Source of the DNA: an uncultured Lachnospiraceae bacterium
GTDB lineage: Bacteria; Bacillota_A; Clostridia; Lachnospirales; Lachnospiraceae
Length of the DNA: 15,682 nt
Reading direction: 5' to 3'
Assembly (NCBI GenBank): GCA_949957035.1
Contig: CATLIP010000018.1
Location: forward strand, 1-15,682
A program made the translations under genes and the position numbers. The notes beneath the pieces are model-generated. The model did not search any database. It saw only the letters and a program-made list of their open reading frames with translations, and had not been told where the DNA came from. How positions within the stretch are numbered: position 1 is the first letter of the stretch; every line of letters begins with the position of its first letter. Shown piece after piece: positions 6,888 through 13,865 of this stretch.

Positions 6888-7203
6888 AAATATACTCTCC
6901 TTTACTGTTCCGGTACAGCCTTTCAATCCTGTGAAGCTCTATGTCAAGAATCTCCCTTCCAAGCTCCGTAATCACATACAGCTTCCGTTTCTCCACTTCC
7001 CTTACAAACCGTATCAACCCGTCTTTCTCCATCTTAGACAGCGTTCCATACATCGTCCCGGGGCTGATGACCACTTCCCCGCCTGTCATCTGCTTTACAG
7101 TCTGCCCGATGTTATATCCATGCATCTCGTCTTGCAGGCAATATAAAATGTAGAATCCGGTCTCCGTCATAGGAACATACACCCTCTTAATCCTGTCCGT
7201 CAT
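6877..7203 (-). CDS. PadR family transcriptional repressor
   Basis: A 108-residue winged-helix protein. The PadR pattern is clear: TETGFYILYCLQDEMHGYNIGQTV (helix 1 and the HGY motif near residues 28-30), SPGTMYGTLSKMEKDGLI (recognition helix and wing entry, about 47-64), then the KRKLYVITELGREIL wing and a short dimerisation helix. It is of the short form, without a long C-terminal domain. The start at 7203 follows AAAGGTGTG. It overlaps the DUF2812 gene, forming a two-gene unit. Its own promoter is overlaid by two identical-arm palindromes, strongly suggesting autorepression. Whether it also controls the divergent protease gene is open. Confidence 0.92.
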   Translation of the reverse strand: MTDRIKRVYVPMTETGFYILYCLQDEMHGYNIGQTVKQMTGGEVVISPGTMYGTLSKMEKDGLIRFVREVEKRKLYVITELGREILDIELHRIERLYRNSKGEYIYGR

Positions 7204-7245
7204 CCCATCACACCTTTCTATCCGTTCTCTCGATACATTTTAATA

Positions 7246-7306
7246 CGATATATCGCATTACACTATATCGTACCTCGATATATATTTTATATCACACCTC
7301 GATATA
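7246..7306. promoter_or_regulatory. Palindrome cluster over the padR promoter (probable PadR operators)
   Basis: Two 19-bp sites share the form TATATC-N7-GATATA: 7288-7306 (spacer ACACCTC) and 7264-7282 (spacer GTACCTC), 24 bp between centres. A third, tighter palindrome CGATATATCG lies at 7246-7255. The first site fills the gap between the -35 and -10 boxes and overlaps the -10 by 4 nt; the second covers the start point. Confidence 0.72.
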
Positions 7307-7314
7307 TATGTCAA
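7286..7314 (-). promoter_or_regulatory. Promoter of the padR-DUF2812 unit
   Basis: Minus strand: TTGACA (6/6), 17 nt, TATAAA (5/6), the best promoter match in the window. The start would be near 7279, about 76 nt before the padR start. It is embedded in the TATATC-N7-GATATA palindromes. Confidence 0.78.
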
Positions 7315-7348
7315 GGACATATATAAGTATTACCGCAGGATTATCATG

Positions 7349-7362
7349 AACCGACATCGGTT
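7349..7362. promoter_or_regulatory. Palindrome at the -35 region of the CPBP protease promoter
   Basis: AACCGA-CA-TCGGTT is a perfect 14-bp palindrome whose last two bases are the first two of the + strand -35 box TTGACC. It is unlike the AT-rich PadR-type sites, so a different regulator may bind here. Confidence 0.45.
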
Positions 7363-7389
7363 GACCTGTTAAGAATACTGTGATACTAT
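7361..7389 (+). promoter_or_regulatory. Promoter of the CPBP protease gene
   Basis: TTGACC (5/6), 17 nt, TACTAT (4/6). The start would be near 7396, with AGAAAGGG at 7421-7428 as ribosome binding site before the ATG at 7434. Confidence 0.6.
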
Positions 7390-7433
7390 CGTATTGGAAT
7401 CCAAATTAACCATAAATAGTAGAAAGGGTAAAA

Positions 7434-8306
7434 ATGAATCACACAGCAAAACGTAAACTCACCGACAATCTATTCATACTCTACATTCTCGCGGTACTTC
7501 TCATCATACTTGGACAGTTCCTTGGGATGCTGCTAGGCTTCTTCCCCTTCATGACAAGCTCGGACGTTGCAGTCACCGTCACCATGTACCTGAGTTTTAT
7601 CGGTATCTGGATACTGACGCTTTTATATCTGCGGTTTACAAAGAAAAACCGCCCCATCCTGAAATCCATCGGAAGAAGTGCGGCAGGCAACAACCTAAAG
7701 AACCTCCTGCTCGGATTTGTCCTTGGCTTCGTCCTGAACGGCGTCTGCATCCTTGCGGCATGGCTCCACAAAGATATCTCACTGCACTACGATTCCTTCC
7801 GGCCAGCGGCTTTTGCGCTTATTTTCATCGCCGTCTTCGTCCAATCTTCGGCGGAGGAACTAGTCTGCCGGGGATTCCTGTACCAGCGTCTGAGACAAAG
7901 CTATGGGCATCCTGCCGTGGCAATTATCGGGAACTCCTTACTTTTCGCCATCCTGCATCTGACGAACGAAGGCGTAACGGTTCTGTCCGTGCTGAATATA
8001 TTCATTGTTGGGGTTTTATTTTCGTTCATGGTCTATTATATGGATAGCATCTGGTGCGCCATGTCCATGCACGCCATGTGGAATTTTACACAGAATATCA
8101 TATTCGGATTGCCGAACTCAGGTATCGTATCCCCATACTCTGTCTTCCGTCTGGATGCTTCCACGGCAAAGGACAGTTTTGCATACAATGTAGGTTTCGG
8201 TATTGAAGGGACTTTGTTGGCAGACCTCCTGCTGATACTGGTGTGTATCTGCTTTTATCTATGGAAAAGAAACGATAAAAACTCTCTTTGCAAATCTAAC
8301 GGATAG
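7434..8306 (+). CDS. CPBP family intramembrane metalloprotease (CAAX/Abi type)
   Basis: A 290-residue, strongly hydrophobic protein with about seven to eight membrane helices. All three CPBP active-site motifs are present: EExxxR as EELVCR (residues 141-146), FxxxH as FAILH (171-175) and HxxxN as HAMWN (213-217). The glutamates and histidines should activate water for peptide cleavage within the membrane, as in Rce1-like glutamate proteases. In bacteria such proteins serve in peptide maturation, bacteriocin self-immunity or stress signalling; the substrate here is unknown. It is the only + strand gene, divergent from padR across a 230-bp control region. It ends at a terminator shared with the histidine kinase gene. 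No bacteriocin-like gene was found next to it. Confidence 0.93.
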   Translation: MNHTAKRKLTDNLFILYILAVLLIILGQFLGMLLGFFPFMTSSDVAVTVTMYLSFIGIWILTLLYLRFTKKNRPILKSIGRSAAGNNLKNLLLGFVLGFVLNGVCILAAWLHKDISLHYDSFRPAAFALIFIAVFVQSSAEELVCRGFLYQRLRQSYGHPAVAIIGNSLLFAILHLTNEGVTVLSVLNIFIVGVLFSFMVYYMDSIWCAMSMHAMWNFTQNIIFGLPNSGIVSPYSVFRLDASTAKDSFAYNVGFGIEGTLLADLLLILVCICFYLWKRNDKNSLCKSNG

Positions 8307-8327
8307 ATATCTCTCAATAGGAAAGAA

Positions 8328-8352
8328 GGCTGTCGGGAAACTCCCGACAGCC
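8328..8352. terminator. Bidirectional terminator between the CPBP gene and the histidine kinase gene
   Basis: A perfect 11-bp GC-rich stem (GGCTGTCGGGA / TCCCGACAGCC) with a 3-nt loop sits between two converging genes. The + side continues CTTTGATT and the - side TTCTTTCC, so both T tracts are modest. Confidence 0.85.
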
Positions 8353-8358
8353 CTTTGA

Positions 8359-9660
8359 TTAACTCTGTAATATTTTCATTCTCTTTTTAAGAGTCTGGCA
8401 TGATACCATAACATCCAAAATAAAATTCCCGTCTTCCGTATAACACATCATATCCCCGCCGAGCCTGCCCGCTGCCGCCTGTATGGTAGTAATTCCGAAG
8501 CCATGCCCCGGTTCAGACTTATCCGTAGCAGGGATTTTTCCCTTTTCTACATACAGGCTCTCCCGGCATCGGTTCTTAATCCGTATAATAAGATGATTCC
8601 TGTTATACTTCATATCTACGGAAACCTTACGGCTCTTTATATCAAGCTTTCGCAATGCGTCACAGGCATTTTCCAGCCCATTGGAAAGAATCTGGCACAA
8701 CTCCATATAGGGCAGTTCTTCCTCTCCGGCCTGGATGTCCATGGTACATTCTGCACCCAGTTCTTCCAGTTTCCCGGAATACTGGACAAATACCGCATTA
8801 ATATAAGGATTGGCGCAGAACGTCCCCTCAAGAGTATCCATCTCCGTCTCCACACCTTTCAGATATACCATGGCTTCCTTTATCTTCCCTTCCGAAAGCA
8901 ATCCCAGAAGTGTTGCGGAATATCCCTTCATATCATGCTTCATTCTTCGTATCTGCTGCTGATTCTCAAGCTGTGCTTCCAGCATGTTCTTCTGTTCCTG
9001 TAAGATACGTTCGCTCTGCTGTTTCCGGTAAAGCATAAGCTGCCTGTAAAGGGACGTAAAAATCGTGGCATAATTAAACAACATCAGAGCCAGCATCAGT
9101 ATACATTGAAATATATTCTCGGGATTTTCCATAATGCCGGCTGCATTCTGCATGGTTACCGCCAGCAGGATATAGTAAAGCATGGTCATCCCGGAAAAAA
9201 TTCCCCAACCCTTTTCCACTACATCCTGCAGTTCCAGATACGGCTTTCTGAAATAGCGCCAGAGCAGATACTCCACAAGAGGAAACGCAATCAGCCTGCT
9301 GATAAACAGCAGAACATACTGCCCGCCGCCCAGAAAATAGTCCAGCAGATTTGTAACCACCATCAGCCACAGACAGGATGTATCCGCCAGACAGAAGGAA
9401 AAAATAAATTTAAAATTCCTGTCTACACTCAGAATATAGAAGAAGAGGAAGCTGGGAACGGTACAAGTCAGCACAAAGACCTGCAGCAGAGCTTCAACGC
9501 CCAGAACTGCCATCCCCGCCCCGTTCAGTAATATCAATACTCCCATACAGATCCCGGTTGCCAGTATCGTCTTCTTCCTGGTATAACGCGGCCGGAATAA
9601 CAGCATAAATATAAAAAGTATATGGAGCATAGACCAATATATAGATAATGTCCGAAGCAT
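8359..9660 (-). CDS. AgrC-like sensor histidine kinase (GHKL ATPase), no partner regulator in window
   Basis: A protein of 433 residues from the ATG at 9660 (8 nt after AGGAGG); an ATG at 9666 is only 2 nt from that site. The first ~210 residues contain about six hydrophobic segments, followed by a Gln/Glu-rich coiled linker (about 212-238). The H-box is RRMKHDMKGY with the phospho-acceptor His near residue 242. The N-box LSNGLENACDAL lies near 325-336 and the G-box GHGFGI near 384. This is the AgrC/HATPase_c_5 class, whose members usually sense peptides and phosphorylate a LytTR-type regulator. No response regulator, AgrB or AgrD precursor gene lies on either side, so the partner must be elsewhere. 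The gap 9667-9752 shows no clear promoter; it may be read through from the ATPase unit. Confidence 0.9.
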   Translation of the reverse strand: MLRTLSIYWSMLHILFIFMLLFRPRYTRKKTILATGICMGVLILLNGAGMAVLGVEALLQVFVLTCTVPSFLFFYILSVDRNFKFIFSFCLADTSCLWLMVVTNLLDYFLGGGQYVLLFISRLIAFPLVEYLLWRYFRKPYLELQDVVEKGWGIFSGMTMLYYILLAVTMQNAAGIMENPENIFQCILMLALMLFNYATIFTSLYRQLMLYRKQQSERILQEQKNMLEAQLENQQQIRRMKHDMKGYSATLLGLLSEGKIKEAMVYLKGVETEMDTLEGTFCANPYINAVFVQYSGKLEELGAECTMDIQAGEEELPYMELCQILSNGLENACDALRKLDIKSRKVSVDMKYNRNHLIIRIKNRCRESLYVEKGKIPATDKSEPGHGFGITTIQAAAGRLGGDMMCYTEDGNFILDVMVSCQTLKKRMKILQS

Positions 9661-9752
9661 TTTCATCTCCTCCTCAACGATATTTCTCTCTGCTTATGTC
9701 AAATATGGGACAAAACTTTATATAGATGATCAGCCTTCCGATTGCCATCTTT

Positions 9753-10145
9753 TTACAAACAGAATATCCCTTCTCCACTTTCAATATCCAACTTGATCTT
9801 CCTATGTGTGAATTCCTTCTCTCCCAAAAAATCGAATATTAATTTTTCTTCATTCCAATCTGTACATCCTCTGCCGCTTTGAGCCGATACTCTTTCATAC
9901 ATCCTTTGCCTTAGCCTGACCGGGTTCATAGATTGATTCAGTTTGTCATTGCGAAATACTGTATAAACATATACATTTCCCAAATTCACACATACATCCA
10001 GAACACCCGCAAGAGCCAGTGCATTCTGCAAAGCTCCCATAAACTGTTTCTTTATCCGGCCCCATTCTTTTTCACCGACAGAACGCTTCAATTCAAAAAT
10101 ATGAATTCTCCAGTTGTCATCTTGATTTATATATTCAAACAGCAC
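9753..10145 (-). CDS. C-terminal open frame of the interrupted nuclease-like gene
   Basis: This is the 130-residue part after the internal stop, if begun at the GTG at 10145. No ribosome binding site precedes that GTG, and the frame is open 10 codons further upstream to the TAA at 10176-10178, so independent translation is doubtful. It carries the ExK-like IFELKR motif near residue 16-21 and the conserved-looking helix FMGALQNALALAGVL. See the full-length pseudogene entry. Confidence 0.35.
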   Translation of the reverse strand: MLFEYINQDDNWRIHIFELKRSVGEKEWGRIKKQFMGALQNALALAGVLDVCVNLGNVYVYTVFRNDKLNQSMNPVRLRQRMYERVSAQSGRGCTDWNEEKLIFDFLGEKEFTHRKIKLDIESGEGIFCL

Positions 10146-10175
10146 ATAATCAGAACACGTTTGATTTTTAAAATA

Positions 10176-10349
10176 TTATAATTTCTTCTTTTCCAAATCT
10201 CTAAATAAAATACATGGATGCTCCAGTTCCAGTTGTAAATCAGCATATCCATCTTCATTTTTTTCTTTTAAATGTACCTGTTCCTGCGAAATCTCTATCA
10301 ACCCGCTATTCAATAATTCCAGCCTTTTTTCGACGTCTCTATGAAACAC
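10176..10349 (-). CDS. N-terminal open frame of the interrupted nuclease-like gene
   Basis: These 57 codons before the internal UAA start at GTG 10349 behind AGGGAG. They are rich in Glu, Leu and Lys (RDVEKRLELLNSGLIEI) and end EKKKL. An earlier in-frame TTG at 10382 and ATG at 10367 inside the ATPase gene lack good ribosome binding sites. This piece would hold no catalytic residues, so it is unlikely to be active alone. Confidence 0.4.
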   Translation of the reverse strand: MFHRDVEKRLELLNSGLIEISQEQVHLKEKNEDGYADLQLELEHPCILFRDLEKKKL

Positions 10350-10353
10350 TGCA

Positions 10354-11694
10354 TTACTCCCTGCCATCTTCAATAAAATCAATCTGTTTATTCATATTTT
10401 TCAGAGTGTTATAAAAAGTTACTGCTTCAAACCCGTAATCTCCACATGGAAGTTTCGTCAGACGCGTCTGACCATTTTCCTGCTCATCAAACTGATATAC
10501 GGCAACCTGCTCCCTGGGCAGCAAATCTTCTGGTTCATATCCCGTTTTCTCCAGACACCGGTCTTTTTTACTCATCTCATTGGCCTTTATCATATTATTA
10601 ATATGCTGTAAAATAATGTCGCTATGAGTCGAAGCTAAAACCGGCAGCCCCTGGTTCATAAGCCGGAGCAGAACACGAGCCATCTCCCATTGCAATTGCG
10701 GGTGCAGCGATATTTCCGGTTCCTCAATCAGCAAAGCTCCCATATGCAGGCTATGCTGCAAAAACAATAACAATGGCGTTACTTCCGTGACAACTCCCGA
10801 TGTAACATGTAATGGAAGGCTATCCTTTGAACCTTCTGGCTCATACAAAATATCATAAACCGGAAGACTGGATGTCCGGATATGTCCGGATATAATGTGC
10901 CTCTCTATAAACTCAATTATTTTTGAATACTGAAGCATATTTCTTCCTGTATTCATGGTACTCAGAGCCATAAGAAAATCTGTAGCTGGTTTTGTTAATA
11001 GAGACTTATTCGTCTCGTCAATCGAATACCTGCTATGCAATGCACTACGTGTCAGTTCTTTGTAAGTCAGCAAAAACCCGGTTCTTGCAGTGGGAAAATA
11101 GACTGGTCCATTAATATTCCATTGCAAGACTGCGCTCAGCAAACATGCTAATTGAACTTGAATTATTTTGAGTTCTTCTGTATCATCTCCCTTGAACACC
11201 CAGTTCGGGTAATTCCCTATAATAGTATAGTTAGTTCCTCCGCTTATATCTTTATTATAAGAAAAATGAAAGCAGTATTGAGCATTAACAGAAAATTCTA
11301 TATATAGTTCCTGTATCTCTATTTCTTTATTAAATAACTTCTTCAAAAACCTTTTCTTATTCCGTGCCAGAACCAGATTCAATAATTGTTGGAATACTTT
11401 TAATTCTTCTCCTTGCAAAATATATTCCATATCTACATTATTCTTACACTCGTTTACGATGCGTTCCGATATACTAAAACACTCCTGATAAGACAGAGAT
11501 TCCTCACAAAGGTCATATTCTCCAAAGAAATCAAGATTCCAAAGCCCATACAGCAATGTCATGATATAACTTTTTCCACTGTTATTGTCCCCGATAAATA
11601 ATGTCAATGGTGCGGCCTGAATCTCCGCTTCTTCTATTTTCCCAAATTTTTTTACGTGAACCGTCCACTGATTCTCCATATTCATGATTCTCAT
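10354..11694 (-). CDS. OLD/RecF-like AAA ATPase (AAA_15 type), likely defence-related
   Basis: A 446-residue ABC-class ATPase of the SMC/RecF/OLD lineage. Walker A is GDNNSGKSY (about residues 35-43) after an N-terminal strand KKFGKIEEAEIQ. The signature-like region is VTSGVVTEVTPLLLFLQ (about 299-315), Walker B LLIEEPEISLHP (about 323-334) and the switch His in ASTHSDIILQHI (about 355-366). The middle carries a lid-like insertion. The C-terminus has no TOPRIM nuclease domain, unlike true OLD proteins. GGAGG precedes the ATG at 11694 by 10 nt. The nuclease-like gene begins 4 nt after the stop. Base composition is visibly more AT-rich than in prfA and prmC next door, suggesting recent acquisition just past the prfA terminator. 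A phage-defence role is inferred; bacterial ATPases of this kind paired with nucleases often serve so. Confidence 0.85.
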   Translation of the reverse strand: MRIMNMENQWTVHVKKFGKIEEAEIQAAPLTLFIGDNNSGKSYIMTLLYGLWNLDFFGEYDLCEESLSYQECFSISERIVNECKNNVDMEYILQGEELKVFQQLLNLVLARNKKRFLKKLFNKEIEIQELYIEFSVNAQYCFHFSYNKDISGGTNYTIIGNYPNWVFKGDDTEELKIIQVQLACLLSAVLQWNINGPVYFPTARTGFLLTYKELTRSALHSRYSIDETNKSLLTKPATDFLMALSTMNTGRNMLQYSKIIEFIERHIISGHIRTSSLPVYDILYEPEGSKDSLPLHVTSGVVTEVTPLLLFLQHSLHMGALLIEEPEISLHPQLQWEMARVLLRLMNQGLPVLASTHSDIILQHINNMIKANEMSKKDRCLEKTGYEPEDLLPREQVAVYQFDEQENGQTRLTKLPCGDYGFEAVTFYNTLKNMNKQIDFIEDGRE

Positions 11695-11741
11695 GCGATC
11701 ATTTCCTCCAAAATCTTACCCGAAATATCATTCCGCCTACA

Positions 11742-11770
11742 TATAAAGGAATGTATCTATCTGCCTGCAA
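11742..11770 (-). promoter_or_regulatory. Weak candidate promoter for the ATPase gene, with an inverted repeat
   Basis: Minus strand: TTGCAG, 17 nt, TTTATA (poor -10). It lies between the prfA terminator and the ATPase gene, where a promoter is needed. CATTCC (11729-11734) and GGAATG (11748-11753) form a 6-bp inverted repeat that brackets the -10. Confidence 0.3.
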
Positions 11771-11797
11771 ATAAGGGCATACATGAAAGTATGCCCT
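11769..11797 (-). terminator. Rho-independent terminator after prfA
   Basis: A perfect 9-bp stem AGGGCATAC/GTATGCCCT with a 6-nt loop, followed on the minus strand by TTATTT. It lies about 25 nt past the prfA stop and separates the housekeeping block from the accessory unit. Confidence 0.85.
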
Positions 11798-11822
11798 CTG
11801 GATATAGATTTGAAACATCTGT

Positions 11823-12893
11823 CTACTCATTCATATTCGCCAGCTTCGCACTCTGATCCGCCGCAATACACGCATCAATAATCTCCTGGATATCCCCGTT
11901 CATAATCTTATCCAGCTTATACAGCGTCAGCCCGATCCTGTGATCCGTCACCCGTCCCTGGGGGAAGTTATAGGTACGGATCTTCTCGGAACGGTCCCCA
12001 GTCCCGATCTGGCTCTTCCTTGCCTCCGCCTCAGCGTCATGCTGCTTCTGGCACTCAATATCATATAATTTCGCCCGCAGCAGTGCAAATGCTTTATCCT
12101 TGTTCTGAAGCTGGGACTTCTCCGTCTGGCTGTAAATCACAATCCCGGTAGGATAATGGGTCAGACGGACGGCGGAATCCGTGGTATTGACACACTGCCC
12201 GCCATTGCCGGAGGCCCTCATGACGTCAATCCGGATATCCTTCTCGTCAATCTGTACATCCACTTCCTCCGCCTCCGGTATCACGGCCACCGTAATCGTA
12301 GACGTATGAATCCGCCCACCAGACTCCGTCTCCGGCACACGCTGTACACGGTGTACGCCGGACTCATATTTCATCACCGAATAAGCGCCGCTTCCGTTAA
12401 TCATGAAGGTAACGTTCTTCATGCCGCCAATACCAATCTCTTCGCATTCTACCAGTTCTACCCTCCAACGTCTGCTTTCTGCGTAATGCAGATACATACG
12501 GTAAATCTCCGCCGCAAATAAAGCCGCCTCATCTCCCCCGGCGCCCGCGCGAATCTCTACGATAACGTTCTTATCATCATTGGGATCCTTCGGCAGCAGC
12601 AAAATCTTAAGTTCCCTTTCCAGTTCCTCGACTCTCGCCTTGGCCTCATTCAATTCCTCCTTGGCAAGTTCCCGCATTTCCTCGTCTGACTCCTCCTCCA
12701 GCATCTGAAGGCTGTCCTCAATCGTCTGCTTACACCCCTTATATTCCTTATATGCCTCCACAATAGGAGACAAGTCATTCTGTTCTTTCATCAGTTTTCG
12801 GAACCGATCCTGGTCACTAGCCACATCCGGTTCCGAAAGCTCACTTAAGATTTCCTCCATACGAATCAGCAAATCCTCTAATCTGTCAAACAT
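11823..12893 (-). CDS. prfA: Peptide chain release factor 1
   Basis: A 356-residue protein, the usual length for RF1. It recognises UAA and UAG in the ribosomal A site and triggers release of the finished chain. The catalytic GGQ is at residues 231-233 ([20 protein letters not shown]). The codon-recognition loop lies in [20 protein letters not shown]; the tripeptide is PET where E. coli RF1 has PAT. The N-terminal ~100 residues are the usual helical domain and the C-terminus holds the [13 protein letters not shown] segment. GGAGG lies about 7 nt before the ATG. It lies 75 nt after prmC, the enzyme that methylates this GGQ glutamine, so the pair is functional as well as positional. A hairpin terminator follows. 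Confidence 0.98.
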   Translation of the reverse strand: MFDRLEDLLIRMEEILSELSEPDVASDQDRFRKLMKEQNDLSPIVEAYKEYKGCKQTIEDSLQMLEEESDEEMRELAKEELNEAKARVEELERELKILLLPKDPNDDKNVIVEIRAGAGGDEAALFAAEIYRMYLHYAESRRWRVELVECEEIGIGGMKNVTFMINGSGAYSVMKYESGVHRVQRVPETESGGRIHTSTITVAVIPEAEEVDVQIDEKDIRIDVMRASGNGGQCVNTTDSAVRLTHYPTGIVIYSQTEKSQLQNKDKAFALLRAKLYDIECQKQHDAEAEARKSQIGTGDRSEKIRTYNFPQGRVTDHRIGLTLYKLDKIMNGDIQEIIDACIAADQSAKLANMNE

Positions 12894-12968
12894 CGCTCTT
12901 CCTCCGACTATTTTTTATTTCCATTCATTCTCTTTTTACAAATATATTCAAACCATGGCGCCGTTCCG

Positions 12969-13865
12969 CTAGAGGAAACCACTCCCACAGACTTTTCCTC
13001 TATGATAAATGCCCGACACCACCCGGTCAAGACCCGCCAGATCCTTTTCGACTCTGACGTCTTCATACCCATACTCCTTCATCAGCGCCGCCACATCCTC
13101 TCCCTGGTCACAGCCGATTTCAAACAGCAGATATCCCTTGTCCTTGATAAAATAAATACTGTCTTTTACAATATTCCGATAAAAATATAGTCCGTCTTCC
13201 CCGCCGTCAAGGGCAATCTGCGGATCATGCAGACGCACTTCCTCCTGAAGCCCTTCTAAGTCCGAAGTACGGATATAAGGAGGATTGGACACAATCACAT
13301 CGTATTTCTCCCTGCTCTGCGTAAATTCCACAAACAGATCCGACTGCACCCACTTTGCTCTCACATTCAGCCTCTTCGCATTTTTTTCAGCCACAGTCAG
13401 TGCATCCCCGGAAATGTCACATCCCACGCCTTCTGTCCCCGGACACAGCTTCAGAATACTCAGCAGGATACACCCAGAACCCGTACACATATCCAGCACC
13501 CGCAGCCCTCCGTATCTCCTGCTGCGAATCAGCTTCACCGTATCTTCTACAAGCGTCTCCGTATCCTGCCGCGGAATCAGCACATACTCGTTCACATAGA
13601 AAGGGAAGCCCATAAACTCCTGTTCCCCGGTAATGTGCTGCAGCGGAATCCTATTTTTCCGTCTCTCAATACATTCCAGATACCGGATAGCCTGCGCTTC
13701 CTCAAGTTCCCGCTCCGGCTCCCCGTAATATGCCGCCCGGCTGATACCTGTCACAGCTTCCATTAGAAGCCATGCGTCCAGCGCCGCCTCTTCAATACCA
13801 GCCGCCTCTAAGCTTTCCGTCCCTTCTTTCATAATCTGCCGCAGTGTGAAAATTCTCTGCCTCAT
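12969..13865 (-). CDS. prmC: Release factor glutamine methyltransferase
   Basis: A 298-residue protein that transfers a methyl group from S-adenosylmethionine to the glutamine of the GGQ motif in release factors. An N-terminal helical domain (1-~90) precedes a Rossmann methyltransferase domain. The SAM loop is VLDMCTGSGCILLSI (about 118-132) and the glutamine-binding motif NPPY is at 194-197 within VSNPPYIRTSDL. The QHITGEQEFMGFPFYVN segment is also typical. The ATG at 13865 is chosen because GGAG lies 5 nt upstream and the protein then begins MRQRIFTLRQIM as in the family; an earlier in-frame start at 13913 would add 16 unrelated residues. Even so, it overlaps yqhQ by 74 nt. Its substrate gene prfA follows. 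Confidence 0.96.
   Translation of the reverse strand: MRQRIFTLRQIMKEGTESLEAAGIEEAALDAWLLMEAVTGISRAAYYGEPERELEEAQAIRYLECIERRKNRIPLQHITGEQEFMGFPFYVNEYVLIPRQDTETLVEDTVKLIRSRRYGGLRVLDMCTGSGCILLSILKLCPGTEGVGCDISGDALTVAEKNAKRLNVRAKWVQSDLFVEFTQSREKYDVIVSNPPYIRTSDLEGLQEEVRLHDPQIALDGGEDGLYFYRNIVKDSIYFIKDKGYLLFEIGCDQGEDVAALMKEYGYEDVRVEKDLAGLDRVVSGIYHRGKVCGSGFL

Larger units (their letters stand above)
9753..10349 (-). pseudogene. PD-(D/E)XK nuclease-like gene interrupted by one in-frame UAA
   Basis: The open frames 10349-10179 and 10175-9753 are in the same reading frame, separated only by TAA at 10176-10178. Read through, they give a ~198-residue protein. The start is GTG at 10349: AGGGAG lies 7 nt upstream, overlapping the ATPase stop region, and the ATPase stop codon is only 4 nt away. 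Just after the stop codon comes CSDYVLFEYINQDDNWRIHI then FELKR. An Asp-x2-hydrophobic strand followed by a hydrophobic strand ending ExK is the PD-(D/E)XK nuclease pattern, here with Asp near residue 66 and ExK near 85-87, followed by a helix with WGRIKKQF. I recognise no named family. Tight coupling to the ATPase suggests a two-component, perhaps defence, system. Either the gene is dead by a recent nonsense mutation, or a truncated 57-residue product is made. Confidence 0.6.

Noticed and set aside
7246..7306. Repeated TATATC/GATATA units considered as a CRISPR or iteron array
   Set aside because: The units are only 19 bp and self-palindromic, are two to three in number, and overlap a promoter; no spacers of regular length and no replication gene nearby.
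8503..9003. + strand 166-codon frame opposite the histidine kinase
   Set aside because: Antisense to the conserved H-box and ATPase domain; no ribosome binding site or recognisable motif.
12156..12521. + strand 121-codon frame opposite prfA
   Set aside because: Antisense shadow of the highly conserved prfA coding sequence.
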